This document shows positions 15,375 to 22,828 of a stretch of DNA of 26,673 nucleotides, one piece after another. The DNA is from Oscillospiraceae bacterium (GTDB taxonomy: Bacteria > Bacillota > Clostridia > Oscillospirales > Oscillospiraceae): positions 1-26,673 of the forward strand of contig JAQUZL010000008.1 in the NCBI GenBank assembly GCA_028691385.1. The letters run 5' to 3'. The number at the start of each line of letters is the position of its first letter. The first letter of the stretch is position 1. The notes beneath the pieces were generated by a model. The model was not told the DNA's origin, did not search any database, and was given only the letters and a program-made list of their open reading frames with translations. Position numbers and translations under genes: made by a program.

Positions 15375-15414
15375 AAAAAATACATTGGTCATCTTTTTGA
15401 AAGGAAGGATCATA

Positions 15415-16431
15415 ATGAAAACCAAACGAATTTTATGCGCCATTCTTGCAGGTCTGCTGTTGCTCAGCCTGGTCGGCTGCGGCACCACCGCGCCCGCGAC
15501 TGACTCTGCGGCAGCAGGTACGGCGGCTGCCCCTGCGGCGGCTGATTACTCGAATCAGGAATATGTCTATCTGGCAACTGTTTCCACCGTTCCGTACTGG
15601 GTTGACGGTCAGGCAGGTATCCAGGCAGCGGCCGACTATCTCGGCGTCAAGTGCACCTTCTTGGGGCCGACGGACAACGACGTCACCAAGCAGATTCAGC
15701 AGCTCGATGAGCTGGTTGCAAAGGGCGTCGCGGGCATCATCGTCTATGGTGCGGACTCCGCCATCGCCGAGTCCATCAACCGCGCAATCGCGGCCGGCAT
15801 TCCGGTCATCTGCGACAACTCCGACGTTGCTTCCGACCGCCTGATGTTCACTGGCTTTGACGGCCACAGCATGGGCGAAACCGGCGGCGCAGTCATGGCA
15901 GATCTGCTGGGCGGCAAGGGCAAGGTCATCATCGGCGGCTTCCCGTCCGAGAGCGTTCTGGCACGTGAGCAGGGCTACATTGATTACTTCGCCGAGAACA
16001 CCGACATCGAAGTGCTCGACGTCATCAATGACCAGGCTGACCCGTCCAAGGCGCCTGAGGTCTATGCCCAGGCACTGGCTGCCCATCCCGACGTGAACGG
16101 CATCATCGGCACCGACGGCGACTCCGGCAAGGGCATTGCGCAGGCACTGGAGAACGCAGGTCTTGCAGGCAAGATCAAGGTTGTCTGCATGGATCGAAAC
16201 GAGGATATGCTTCCCTACATTGAGAACGGCACCATCGACGCTTCCGTCTGCGACAAGGCTTATATGTGCGCATTCTTCGGCGTCAACATGCTCTTCTGGT
16301 ATAACAACGACATCGTGAACCCGATCCAGGGCTGGAAAGAAAAGGGTATCAACCCGATGTTCAACTCCGTTGACTCCGGCGTCATGGTCGTCACCAAGGA
16401 CAACGTCAGCGACTTCTATCACAACAGCTAA
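15415..16431 (+). CDS. ABC importer substrate-binding lipoprotein (periplasmic-binding-protein type 1)
   Basis: 338 aa. The signal peptide (residues 1-21) ends in lipobox LSLVGC, so Cys22 is lipidated and the protein sits on the outer face of the membrane. A Thr/Ala-rich linker follows to about residue 45, then a two-lobed sugar-binding fold with the family pattern STVPYWVDGQAGIQAAADYLGV, an LDELVAKGVAGIIVYGADS strand-turn, and a GTDGDSGKGIAQALENAG segment. The ATG at 15415 follows AAAGGAAGG; an earlier ATG at 15385 lacks a good site and would spoil the signal peptide. A strong stem-loop follows the gene. It is related to RbsB-type proteins for pentoses, polyols or similar ligands. Confidence 0.94.
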   Translation: MKTKRILCAILAGLLLLSLVGCGTTAPATDSAAAGTAAAPAAADYSNQEYVYLATVSTVPYWVDGQAGIQAAADYLGVKCTFLGPTDNDVTKQIQQLDELVAKGVAGIIVYGADSAIAESINRAIAAGIPVICDNSDVASDRLMFTGFDGHSMGETGGAVMADLLGGKGKVIIGGFPSESVLAREQGYIDYFAENTDIEVLDVINDQADPSKAPEVYAQALAAHPDVNGIIGTDGDSGKGIAQALENAGLAGKIKVVCMDRNEDMLPYIENGTIDASVCDKAYMCAFFGVNMLFWYNNDIVNPIQGWKEKGINPMFNSVDSGVMVVTKDNVSDFYHNS

Positions 16432-16470
16432 CTTCTTCCTCCATACATATAGTCCATACAGAGCAGGAGC

Positions 16471-16504
16471 GAATCGGGAACAGGCTTCCGCCTGTTCCCG
16501 ATTC
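16471..16504 (+). other. Intercistronic stem-loop after the binding-protein gene
   Basis: GAATCGGGAACAGG (16471-16484) and its perfect complement (16491-16504) form a 14-base stem, 15 if C16485-G16490 pairs around UUCC. No U tract follows. Such structures commonly protect upstream binding-protein mRNA and lower expression of downstream genes. Confidence 0.65.
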
Positions 16505-16532
16505 CCCTAAATGCTGAAATCGAGGTCATCGT

Positions 16533-17171
16533 ATGAAAATTTTCGATCTGTCCCTTCCCATGGGAAAAGGCATGGACGTGTTTCCCAATACAGACCCATG
16601 CGACATTTGCTGGACGACATCCGTCGAAAAAGACCAATACAAGATGGGATTTGTCACCCTGAACACCCACGCAGGCACCCATTGTGACGCCCCGGCACAC
16701 TTTCTGGCGGACGGCGCAGGCATGGAGCACTGGCGCTTAGAGCGCTGCGTTGGGCAGGCGCATATCCTTGATTTTTCAAGCAAACAGCCCCGCGAGGAAA
16801 TCACCGCGCGGGATCTGCTGCAATATGAGCAGTATCTCACCCCCGGCGCGCGGATTTTGCTGCGCACCGACTGGGACAAACAGTTTGGCACCGGCGACCG
16901 CTATTTTCGCGACTATCCCGGCATCGCGGTGGACGCGGCGAAGCTGCTTGCCGAAAAAAAGATCGGCCTTGTCGGCGTTGAGGCTGCATCCATGAACGAC
17001 ACCCATGGCACCGAGGTGCACCGCACGCTGCTGGGCGGCGATGTGATGATCGTGGAGTGTCTGTCGCATTTGCGGGATATCGGCAGCGATACCGTCTTTT
17101 TTGCCGCAGCACCTCTGAACTTCAAGGACGCCGACGGAATGCCCGTTCGCGCGTTCGGCATTCTGTTTTGA
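16533..17171 (+). CDS. Cyclase-family hydrolase (kynurenine formamidase-like fold)
   Basis: 212 aa. The metal and active-site signature H46-A-G-T-H50-C-D52-A-P-A-H56-F is exactly the cyclase-family H-x-G-T-H-x-D-x-P-x-H-F motif; His46, His50 and Asp52 should hold the metal and His56 act as base. Known members hydrolyse N-formylkynurenine, isatin or related cyclic or amide substrates. In this operon it follows a sugar-type importer, so hydrolysis of a lactone or other cyclic oxidation product is a reasonable inference, whereas kynurenine use has no support nearby. GAGGT lies upstream of the ATG. The aldo/keto reductase follows 16 bases later. Confidence 0.88.
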   Translation: MKIFDLSLPMGKGMDVFPNTDPCDICWTTSVEKDQYKMGFVTLNTHAGTHCDAPAHFLADGAGMEHWRLERCVGQAHILDFSSKQPREEITARDLLQYEQYLTPGARILLRTDWDKQFGTGDRYFRDYPGIAVDAAKLLAEKKIGLVGVEAASMNDTHGTEVHRTLLGGDVMIVECLSHLRDIGSDTVFFAAAPLNFKDADGMPVRAFGILF

Positions 17172-17187
17172 AAAGGAGCGTATTACA

Positions 17188-18204
17188 ATGAATGATATGG
17201 AATTTGTTACCCTTCCGGGCGTTGACACGCCGGTTTCCCGCATTTGCTTCGGCACCTGGTCCATTGGCGGCTGGATGTGGGGGCATGGCTCCGATCCGGA
17301 CGAGGGCCTCAAAACAATCCTGAAAGCATATGAGATGGGCATCAACTTTTTGGACACTGCGCCGTGCTATGGCCTTGGCGCGTCGGAAGAGCTGGTGGGC
17401 AGAGCCATCAAGGAAATTGGCCGGGACAATGTGGTGCTTGCCACCAAGTTTGGCCTGCAGTGGGACGAAAAGGGCGACATCACCCGCAACTGCTCCCCGG
17501 AGCGGATGCGTCAGGAGATTGAGGATTCCCTGCGCCGCCTGCATACCGACCATCTGGACTTGTATAATGTCCATTGGCCGGATCCGCTCATGCCGTTTGA
17601 CGACACCGCGCGCATGATGGAGGATCTGCGTCAGCAGGGCAAAATTCGCGCCATTGGCGTGAGCAACTTTGACCCCACGCAGATGAAACAGTTCTCGCTC
17701 GGCGGAACCATCAACAGCAGCCAGGTGCAGTACAACATCTTTGAGCGCGACATCGAAAAAGACGTCCTGCCCTATCAGCGCGAAAATCACATCTTCACTG
17801 TGCTCTATTCCACGCTTTGCCGCGGCATGCTGGGCGGGCGCATGAAGGAGGACACCATTTTCAGCGGCGACGATATGCGTCTGCGGGACCCGAAGTGGCA
17901 GATGCCGCGCTACAAGCAGTACATTTCCGCTGTGAACCAGATTGACGCCTATGCCAAGGCGCACTTTGGCCGCGATGTGAACCAGCTGTCCACCCGTTGG
18001 GTGCTCGATCAGCCGGGCTGCGACGTGGTCATCTGGGGCGCAAAGAACCGCCAGCAACTCGAGTGCGTACCCGGCATGATTGGCTGGAAGATGACCGCCG
18101 AGGACATTGCGGCCATCAATCAGATCGTGGACGACACCGTCACCGATCCCGCCACCCCCGAATACCTGCTCCCGCCGGATCGCAACGGCAACACCCACTG
18201 CTAA
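17188..18204 (+). CDS. Aldo/keto reductase
   Basis: 338 aa, cytoplasmic TIM-barrel NAD(P)(H)-dependent oxidoreductase. The catalytic tetrad is visible: Asp56 (NFLDTAPCYG), Tyr61, Lys87 (LATKFGL) and His129 (YNVHWPDP). The cofactor-end region carries V-I-W-G-A-K-N-R. The sequence resembles the branch with aldose dehydrogenases and general stress reductases. With the dehydrogenase and cyclase in the same operon it could oxidise an aldose to its lactone or reduce a keto intermediate; the direction is not visible. AAAAGGAG lies before the ATG. It is the last gene of the operon, followed by a strong terminator. Confidence 0.9.
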   Translation: MNDMEFVTLPGVDTPVSRICFGTWSIGGWMWGHGSDPDEGLKTILKAYEMGINFLDTAPCYGLGASEELVGRAIKEIGRDNVVLATKFGLQWDEKGDITRNCSPERMRQEIEDSLRRLHTDHLDLYNVHWPDPLMPFDDTARMMEDLRQQGKIRAIGVSNFDPTQMKQFSLGGTINSSQVQYNIFERDIEKDVLPYQRENHIFTVLYSTLCRGMLGGRMKEDTIFSGDDMRLRDPKWQMPRYKQYISAVNQIDAYAKAHFGRDVNQLSTRWVLDQPGCDVVIWGAKNRQQLECVPGMIGWKMTAEDIAAINQIVDDTVTDPATPEYLLPPDRNGNTHC

Positions 18205-18210
18205 ACCACA

Positions 18211-18250
18211 CCGCGGCTGCCCCAACAGATTGCGGGCAGCCGCGGCTTTT
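18211..18250 (+). terminator. Terminator of the ABC/dehydrogenase operon
   Basis: CCGCGGCTGCCC (18211-18222) and GGGCAGCCGCGG (18234-18245) form a perfect 12-base stem with an 11-base loop, followed by CTTTTG. It lies directly after the aldo/keto reductase stop. Confidence 0.85.
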
Positions 18251-18256
18251 GTGTGA

Positions 18257-18285
18257 TTGACAAGTACTGCATCATATGTTAATTT
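18257..18285 (+). promoter_or_regulatory. Promoter of the trypsin-fold membrane protein gene
   Basis: A perfect TTGACA (18257-18262), 17 bases, then TAATTT (18280-18285). The -10 match is modest. Confidence 0.5.
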
Positions 18286-18334
18286 ATGGGATAGACGAGA
18301 TCCCCATTGCACACCGTAAACGGAGGCATTTACC

Positions 18335-19348
18335 ATGGAAGCAAATCAGAAAACCGGAACAAAAAAGCTGACTGCGACAGACTGGATTGTGTATGTGATT
18401 TTAATCGCGTCGATTCTTGGCGCGGCGGCGCTCTGCCTGCGGCAGTTCGGCGTCATCGGCTCAAAGCGCGCGCTCAGGCAGTCGGCAGCCTCCGTGGTGA
18501 CGCTGCATGTCACCGGCGCAGACGGCACGGTGACCGACGCGACCGGCTTTGTCTGCTATTCCGGCGATACTGTCGTCACGACCTATGATCAGATGACCGA
18601 CGCCTATGACGTCACCTTCACCGCACCGGACGGCGCAAGCGGCACGCTTGACCGCGTGGTGAGCTATGAGCAAGCGCAGAACATCGTGATTCTGGCGTCC
18701 TCCGAGCCGCTTGGTTTGACGCCGCTCATTGACGCGGCAGCGCCGGTGGGCGGCAGCAAGGCCTATGCGCTTTCCGAAGGCACAAAATTTAACAGCGGAA
18801 AAATCTCCGCGCCCGCAGATGATGAAATGACCTGGTCCGGCACTGCGCATTCCGGCACGCCGCTGGTAAATGGCGACGGCATTGTGGTTGGCATGGCCTG
18901 CGCGGATGGAGCCGTCAGCATTGCGGATATTTCCCAGCTTTGGCTCAGCCACAAGGGCCTGATGACCTTGCCGGACTACGTGTTCCGGGATACGCCGCTT
19001 GGCAGTTACATTGACATGATCTATGCCAGCATCTACCTCATGGAGCAGCAGGCGGACGAGCTTTATTCGGCTGTGCGCGCAGACGCGGCGCTTTCCGGCG
19101 AACTTTCAGCCGAACTGGATGCCTTTTCTGCGGCAATCGACGCGGTGCGCGCGCCGGTTGCGGATCGTACTCTGACCCCAGATACGGTGGTGCCGATGTG
19201 GCAGGCGTTTCTGACGGCGGCGGAGGACTTCTCCGGCGCGGTCTATGCCCGGGCGACCGGTGACGCGGCGGACACCGTGTCCACCTTCAAGCAGGCGCTC
19301 AGCGGCTATCGCCAGATGTACCTCACCATCGAGAGCATGGCGAGCTGA
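18335..19348 (+). CDS. Membrane-anchored trypsin-fold protein, probably catalytically inactive
   Basis: 337 aa. One N-terminal membrane helix (about 17-36) with a short cytoplasmic head, then an extracytoplasmic region. Residues 52-190 keep the strand order of HtrA-like serine proteases: SVVTLHV, TGFVC-x3-DTVVTTYDQM, NIVIL, and HSGTPLVNGDGIVVGM. In an active enzyme these places read T-N-Y-H-V, D-I-A-V-L and G-N-S-G-G-P-L. Here the His is Asp85, the Asp is Asn116 and only Ser173 remains, so the triad is broken. The C-terminal part (about 215-335) is helical with no recognised domain. It may be a binding or scaffold protein. The ATG follows GGAGG. It is a single-gene unit. Confidence 0.7.
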   Translation: MEANQKTGTKKLTATDWIVYVILIASILGAAALCLRQFGVIGSKRALRQSAASVVTLHVTGADGTVTDATGFVCYSGDTVVTTYDQMTDAYDVTFTAPDGASGTLDRVVSYEQAQNIVILASSEPLGLTPLIDAAAPVGGSKAYALSEGTKFNSGKISAPADDEMTWSGTAHSGTPLVNGDGIVVGMACADGAVSIADISQLWLSHKGLMTLPDYVFRDTPLGSYIDMIYASIYLMEQQADELYSAVRADAALSGELSAELDAFSAAIDAVRAPVADRTLTPDTVVPMWQAFLTAAEDFSGAVYARATGDAADTVSTFKQALSGYRQMYLTIESMAS

Positions 19349-19399
19349 CCCAAAAAACGGGAAACGCGCAAAATTTTGCTTTAACAGGCGCTTTTTGGG
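19349..19399 (+). other. Nested inverted repeats between two genes
   Basis: CCCAAAAA (19349-19356) pairs with TTTTTGGG (19392-19399). Inside lies the 12-base palindrome GCAAAATTTTGC (19368-19379), directly before the -35 box of the next promoter. It could be a weak terminator for the upstream gene or an operator for the next. Confidence 0.4.
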
Positions 19400-19409
19400 A
19401 TGTTAGAAT
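19381..19409 (+). promoter_or_regulatory. Promoter of the DUF2798 gene
   Basis: TTAACA (19381-19386), 17-base spacer, TAGAAT (19404-19409). It would give a leader of about 135 bases that contains the structured element at 19432-19528. Confidence 0.6.
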
Positions 19410-19431
19410 CAACATATAAAAATATGAATGC

Positions 19432-19528
19432 AAACGACACATGTAGTACCTCTGGGTATGTAAATCTGATTATGGCACATCGCGCGAATCAGATTTGCAG
19501 GCGGGGGGAGGACGTGTGTCGTTTTTTT
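19432..19528 (+). ncRNA. Structured leader, possible unrecognised cis-regulatory RNA or attenuator
   Basis: An outer stem pairs AAACGACACATGT (19432-19444) with ACGTGTGTCGTTT (19512-19524), 13 pairs with one G-U, and runs straight into seven T (19522-19528). Inside are a small hairpin TACC-TCTG-GGTA and a 10-base stem AAATCTGATT (19462-19471) / AATCAGATTT (19487-19496), plus an unpaired G-rich stretch before the closing arm. The layout resembles a three-way junction whose closing stem doubles as a terminator. I do not recognise it as a known riboswitch class. Confidence 0.5.
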
Positions 19529-19549
19529 GCGTTCAAAAGGAGTTTTGCT

Positions 19550-20185
19550 ATGCCAAGAAATCAATTTCAGAGAACGGTCTTCGCATTTTTGACCGTATTG
19601 ATCACCGTACATGCCTATGTGTTTTACAGTCTGTATGTCGTGAACGGCGCGATCCTCATGCAGGCGAGCGGCGCGGGCAGCGTGCTGGGCGCCATCGCAA
19701 AGCAGGGCGGCGTTCTGATGTTTGGGAGAATGTTGCCGATTTGGGCGGTCATTCTCATTGAATTTTGCTTCGCGTTTGCGCTGGAGCTGTGCTTGGGCAG
19801 CCCGGCATCGTTTCGGCTGGCCTCCCGGGCATTCGACCCGCGCAAAAACCATCCGGTGATCTTTGAAACGGCGATCATCTGCGCGACGGTTGGCATCATG
19901 TGCCCCGCCATGAGCTTTCTTGCGGCGTGGATGTATTATCCGTATGATGTCGGCTTCCATCCGGCCACGCTGCTGGCAAACTGGCTGAAGCTCGTCTGCT
20001 TCAATTTGCCGTTTGCTTATTTCTCCCAGCTGTTTTTTATTCAGCCGCTGATCCGCACGGTTTTTAAGTTCTTGTTTCGCAAAGAGATCGCCCAGCGGCA
20101 GATCGAAAAGCCGAAGCCGCAGACGGAAACAGACGCGATCGAGGACGTGATCGTGCGCAAACAGGAGATCCGCGCAGGCAAATAA
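19550..20185 (+). CDS. DUF2798-family membrane protein, 211 aa
   Basis: Four predicted membrane helices in two similar halves. The start MPRNQFQRTVFAFLTVLITVHAYVFY is characteristic of DUF2798 proteins, and the second half begins with a comparable PVIFETAIICATVGIMCPAMSF segment. A charged cytoplasmic tail (about 180-211) ends the protein. The family has no established function. The ATG at 19550 follows AAAGGAG (19536-19542); the open frame continues upstream but crosses the structured leader. It is followed directly by a strong convergent terminator. Regulation probably involves the leader RNA at 19432-19528. Confidence 0.75.
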   Translation: MPRNQFQRTVFAFLTVLITVHAYVFYSLYVVNGAILMQASGAGSVLGAIAKQGGVLMFGRMLPIWAVILIEFCFAFALELCLGSPASFRLASRAFDPRKNHPVIFETAIICATVGIMCPAMSFLAAWMYYPYDVGFHPATLLANWLKLVCFNLPFAYFSQLFFIQPLIRTVFKFLFRKEIAQRQIEKPKPQTETDAIEDVIVRKQEIRAGK

Positions 20186-20187
20186 AC

Positions 20188-20223
20188 AAATTGCCCGCTG
20201 CCGATACCGGCAGCGGGCAATTT
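20188..20223. terminator. Bidirectional terminator between convergent genes
   Basis: AAATTGCCCGCTGCCG (20188-20203) and CGGCAGCGGGCAATTT (20208-20223) form a perfect 16-base stem with loop ATAC. An A run on the left and a T run on the right serve both the DUF2798 gene and the SLH protein gene. Confidence 0.9.
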
Positions 20224-20231
20224 TCGATTTT

Positions 20232-22655
20232 TCAGATGCCGAGCGTCAGAATGCGGTAGAGAACGACCGCCATTTCCGCGCGGGTCATGGTGCTCTGGGG
20301 GCTAATTTTGCCGCTCGCACCGTTGATAACGCCAGCCTTGACCAGCGAGGCGATGACGCCCACCGCGTCCGGTGAAATCTCGGAAACGTCGGAAAAGGCG
20401 GAAAGATCCTCCGCTGTGCCGGTGGGCAGGGTCAGGCCGATGGCCGCGAGCGCACGCTGGGAATAGACCATGGCGTCCTCCCGGGTGATGGCCTCGGTGG
20501 GACGGAACGCGGCGGCAGTATCCGTGAGAATGTTCAGCGCCTTGCCTGCGGCAATGGCGGTGTAATAATAGTCGGTGTCCTTCACGTCGGTGTAGCCCGG
20601 CGCTGCGATGGTGCTCTGCAAGGCGGAGAGGTTGCACGCGCGGTAGAGCATCAGCAGGTAGTCGCCGCGGGAAATGGTACCGGCGGGGCTGTATTTCCCG
20701 GCAGAAGTGCCGTTGGTGATGGCGTTTTCACAGAGGAAATCCACCGCCGGAACGGCCCAGGCATAGGAAGCGGTCACGTCGGAGAAGTTGTTGGAAACCG
20801 TGTCATGGGTCACGGTGATGGCAATCGTGCCGCTGAAGCTCTTGTCGTTCTGGTCATAGCCCAGATAGCTGATGGATACGGCGCCGGTGTAGTTGGCTCT
20901 GGGCAGGAAGCTGATCTTGCCAAGCGCCGGGTTGCCGTTCACGTTGTAATACTGCACGGCGGACACCTTGGAGGTGTAGCTGGTGGCGGCGGTGCGGTTA
21001 TAGTACAAGGTGCCCACATCGGTGCTGGGCAAAGCGAAGCGGACATAGCTCAGCGCCGTGCCGAGCGCGGCCTGGCAGGCGTCGTTCAAATCCGCAAGAT
21101 CCAGCGGCACGGCGTCACCGGTGCTGAGGTACTTGGGCGCGAGATCAACCTCCGGGATTTCGGCGGTGTTGTTGTCCGGCTTGTCCGTGGAAACGGCGGC
21201 GTCAGAGCCGACCTTGATAATCAAAAAGCCCACTGCGCTGCGGGAATCGCTGACGCAGGCGAGCTTTAGCATTACTGTGCCGGAAAAGCCTGCGCGCGGC
21301 ACAAAGGTGATGCGGTCGAGCGCGAGCTGGTTGCCCGATGCGGCGCGGTAGTATTTGTCGTCCACGGTGACGTCGCTGCTGGTGGACAGGCCATAGTGAT
21401 AGGTAAGCTTGGCGTCGTCGGAGTCCGGCAGCGCGGCAAAGGTGACATAGGACAGATTGGCCGAGAGTGTGTCGGAGAACGCGCGGTCAATTTCGCTGGC
21501 GGACAGCGCCAGTGTTTTGCCTGCGGCCACGGAATAGTCCAGCGTAAAGCTGTAGCCGACCACCAGATTGATCGTGCCGGTGAAATGGTTACCCTCGGTG
21601 TCATAGGCGGTGTAGCCGATCAGCGTTTCGCCGGACTGCTCGGAAACAAAGGTGAGGTTGGAAATGAGATCCCGGTCAGAGCCGGAAAAATAGTATTTGG
21701 TGTTAAAATCGGCCTCAGTGCCGGTCTTTTTGGCGGCATTATAGGTGCTGTAGAGCGTGCCGCAGTCCGGATCGGAAATGCTGTCTATGTAGAGATAGCT
21801 GAGCGGATTGCCGGTTATGGTGCGGCAGGCGGAATAGAGCGTGTTTTCCGGCAGCTCGACGGCATAGCCGGTGAGCACGCTCAGAGGAAAGTCGGGCTGG
21901 GTGTCGGCCACCACGGTGACGTTCAGCGTGACCGAGGAGTTTTCGATGGGCTTGGAAGCGGCGGTGTAGCCGGTCACGGTGAAGGTGACCTCACTGCCGG
22001 GCTTGGCGTCGATGGCGGCACTCACCGCAAGGTTTTTAATGTTGGCGGCGGAAACCATTTTGCCCATGGTATAGTTGCCGGACGCGGTTTTCAGCGTGAT
22101 GCCGGCGATGCTCGAGCCGTTGATGGCAATGCCATAGAGGTCAGCGGAGCTGCTGCGCGCGTCAAAAAAGTCGTTAAATTCATCAAAGGTCAGCGATGCG
22201 GCGGTGCCGATGGGCACCTTCAGGTCGATGGTGCCGGAAAAATCGGCAGGCTCGTCATCCCCCTGCACAATATTTACGGTGTAGCTGGTGGTGAACGTGT
22301 TGCCGGAGGAGTCGCCCACCTTCTGGTAGGAAACGGTCAGCGTCACGCTCTTGCCAATGTACGACGAGCTGGTGGACGGCGTGATGACCACGGATTTGTA
22401 CTTGGTGGTGTCATAGGTTCTGGTGACGCCGTCCACCAGACTGATGCTCTTGCTGGTGGAGGTGGTGTAGGACGGCAGTACCGGCAGACTGAAGCGCGTG
22501 GTATCCTCATCCAGCTTGACAATAGAGGTGTGATCCACGCCGAACGAGGTCAGAATCTGGTCGCCGGAGGTGTTGGCTGCGGCGGCGAAGGTGGGCAGCA
22601 TGGCCACAACCAGCGCCAGGGCAATGAAAACGGATAAAAACCGGTATTTTTTCAT
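20232..22655 (-). CDS. Secreted S-layer-type protein with three SLH domains and three internal repeats
   Basis: 807 aa. The signal peptide (residues 1-26, MKKYRFLSVFIALALVVAML then an AAAA cleavage region) exports it. Three tandem repeats of about 110-125 residues lie near 260-366, 375-482 and 510-615; each has L-S-Y-[VL]-x-[FI], a Y-Y before a G-N or G-S turn, a [IL]-[ST]-F-[VL] strand and usually a [FT]-[ST]-G-T-I strand, suggesting beta-sandwich modules. The C-terminus has three SLH domains (about 622-675, 687-740, 752-804; for example ISRGDYLLMLYRA, TRAEMAVVLYRIL) that bind secondary wall polymer. AAGGAG precedes the ATG. It is a single-gene unit with its own promoter. The ligand or role of the repeats is unknown. 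Confidence 0.92.
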   Translation of the reverse strand: MKKYRFLSVFIALALVVAMLPTFAAAANTSGDQILTSFGVDHTSIVKLDEDTTRFSLPVLPSYTTSTSKSISLVDGVTRTYDTTKYKSVVITPSTSSSYIGKSVTLTVSYQKVGDSSGNTFTTSYTVNIVQGDDEPADFSGTIDLKVPIGTAASLTFDEFNDFFDARSSSADLYGIAINGSSIAGITLKTASGNYTMGKMVSAANIKNLAVSAAIDAKPGSEVTFTVTGYTAASKPIENSSVTLNVTVVADTQPDFPLSVLTGYAVELPENTLYSACRTITGNPLSYLYIDSISDPDCGTLYSTYNAAKKTGTEADFNTKYYFSGSDRDLISNLTFVSEQSGETLIGYTAYDTEGNHFTGTINLVVGYSFTLDYSVAAGKTLALSASEIDRAFSDTLSANLSYVTFAALPDSDDAKLTYHYGLSTSSDVTVDDKYYRAASGNQLALDRITFVPRAGFSGTVMLKLACVSDSRSAVGFLIIKVGSDAAVSTDKPDNNTAEIPEVDLAPKYLSTGDAVPLDLADLNDACQAALGTALSYVRFALPSTDVGTLYYNRTAATSYTSKVSAVQYYNVNGNPALGKISFLPRANYTGAVSISYLGYDQNDKSFSGTIAITVTHDTVSNNFSDVTASYAWAVPAVDFLCENAITNGTSAGKYSPAGTISRGDYLLMLYRACNLSALQSTIAAPGYTDVKDTDYYYTAIAAGKALNILTDTAAAFRPTEAITREDAMVYSQRALAAIGLTLPTGTAEDLSAFSDVSEISPDAVGVIASLVKAGVINGASGKISPQSTMTRAEMAVVLYRILTLGI

Positions 22656-22702
22656 GATGCTCAGCTCCTTATCAGTATGCAGAAAATGGACGTGATATAG
22701 AT

Positions 22703-22731
22703 AGTATACAGAACTTGCGCCAAATACTCAA
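22703..22731 (-). promoter_or_regulatory. Promoter of the SLH protein gene
   Basis: Minus strand: TTGAGT (22726-22731), 17 bases, TATACT (22703-22708), about 45 bases before the start codon. Confidence 0.7.
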
Positions 22732-22787
22732 GGCCAATTGGGCGAAAAAAACCGAGATGTAACATTTCCCAGCTTGTTGGGCATGCA

Positions 22788-22825
22788 AAACGCGCCGACC
22801 CTGCCTATGCAGCGTCGGCGCGTTT
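22788..22825 (-). terminator. Terminator of the antiporter-subunit operon
   Basis: AAACGCGCCGAC (22788-22799) and GTCGGCGCGTTT (22814-22825) form a perfect 12-base stem; the minus-strand transcript ends in TTTT. It lies just after the last antiporter gene. Confidence 0.75.
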
Positions 22826-22828
22826 GGT

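Noticed and set aside
13547..15385. Long minus-strand open frame (612 codons) opposite the ABC ATPase and permease genes
   Set aside because: The opposite strand has unmistakable transporter genes; the antisense product is His/Asn/Asp-rich with no family motif.
16533..17171. Kynurenine formamidase (kynB) as the specific name of the cyclase-family gene
   Set aside because: The motif supports only the family; no tryptophan-degradation genes are nearby, and the operon context is sugar-type import.
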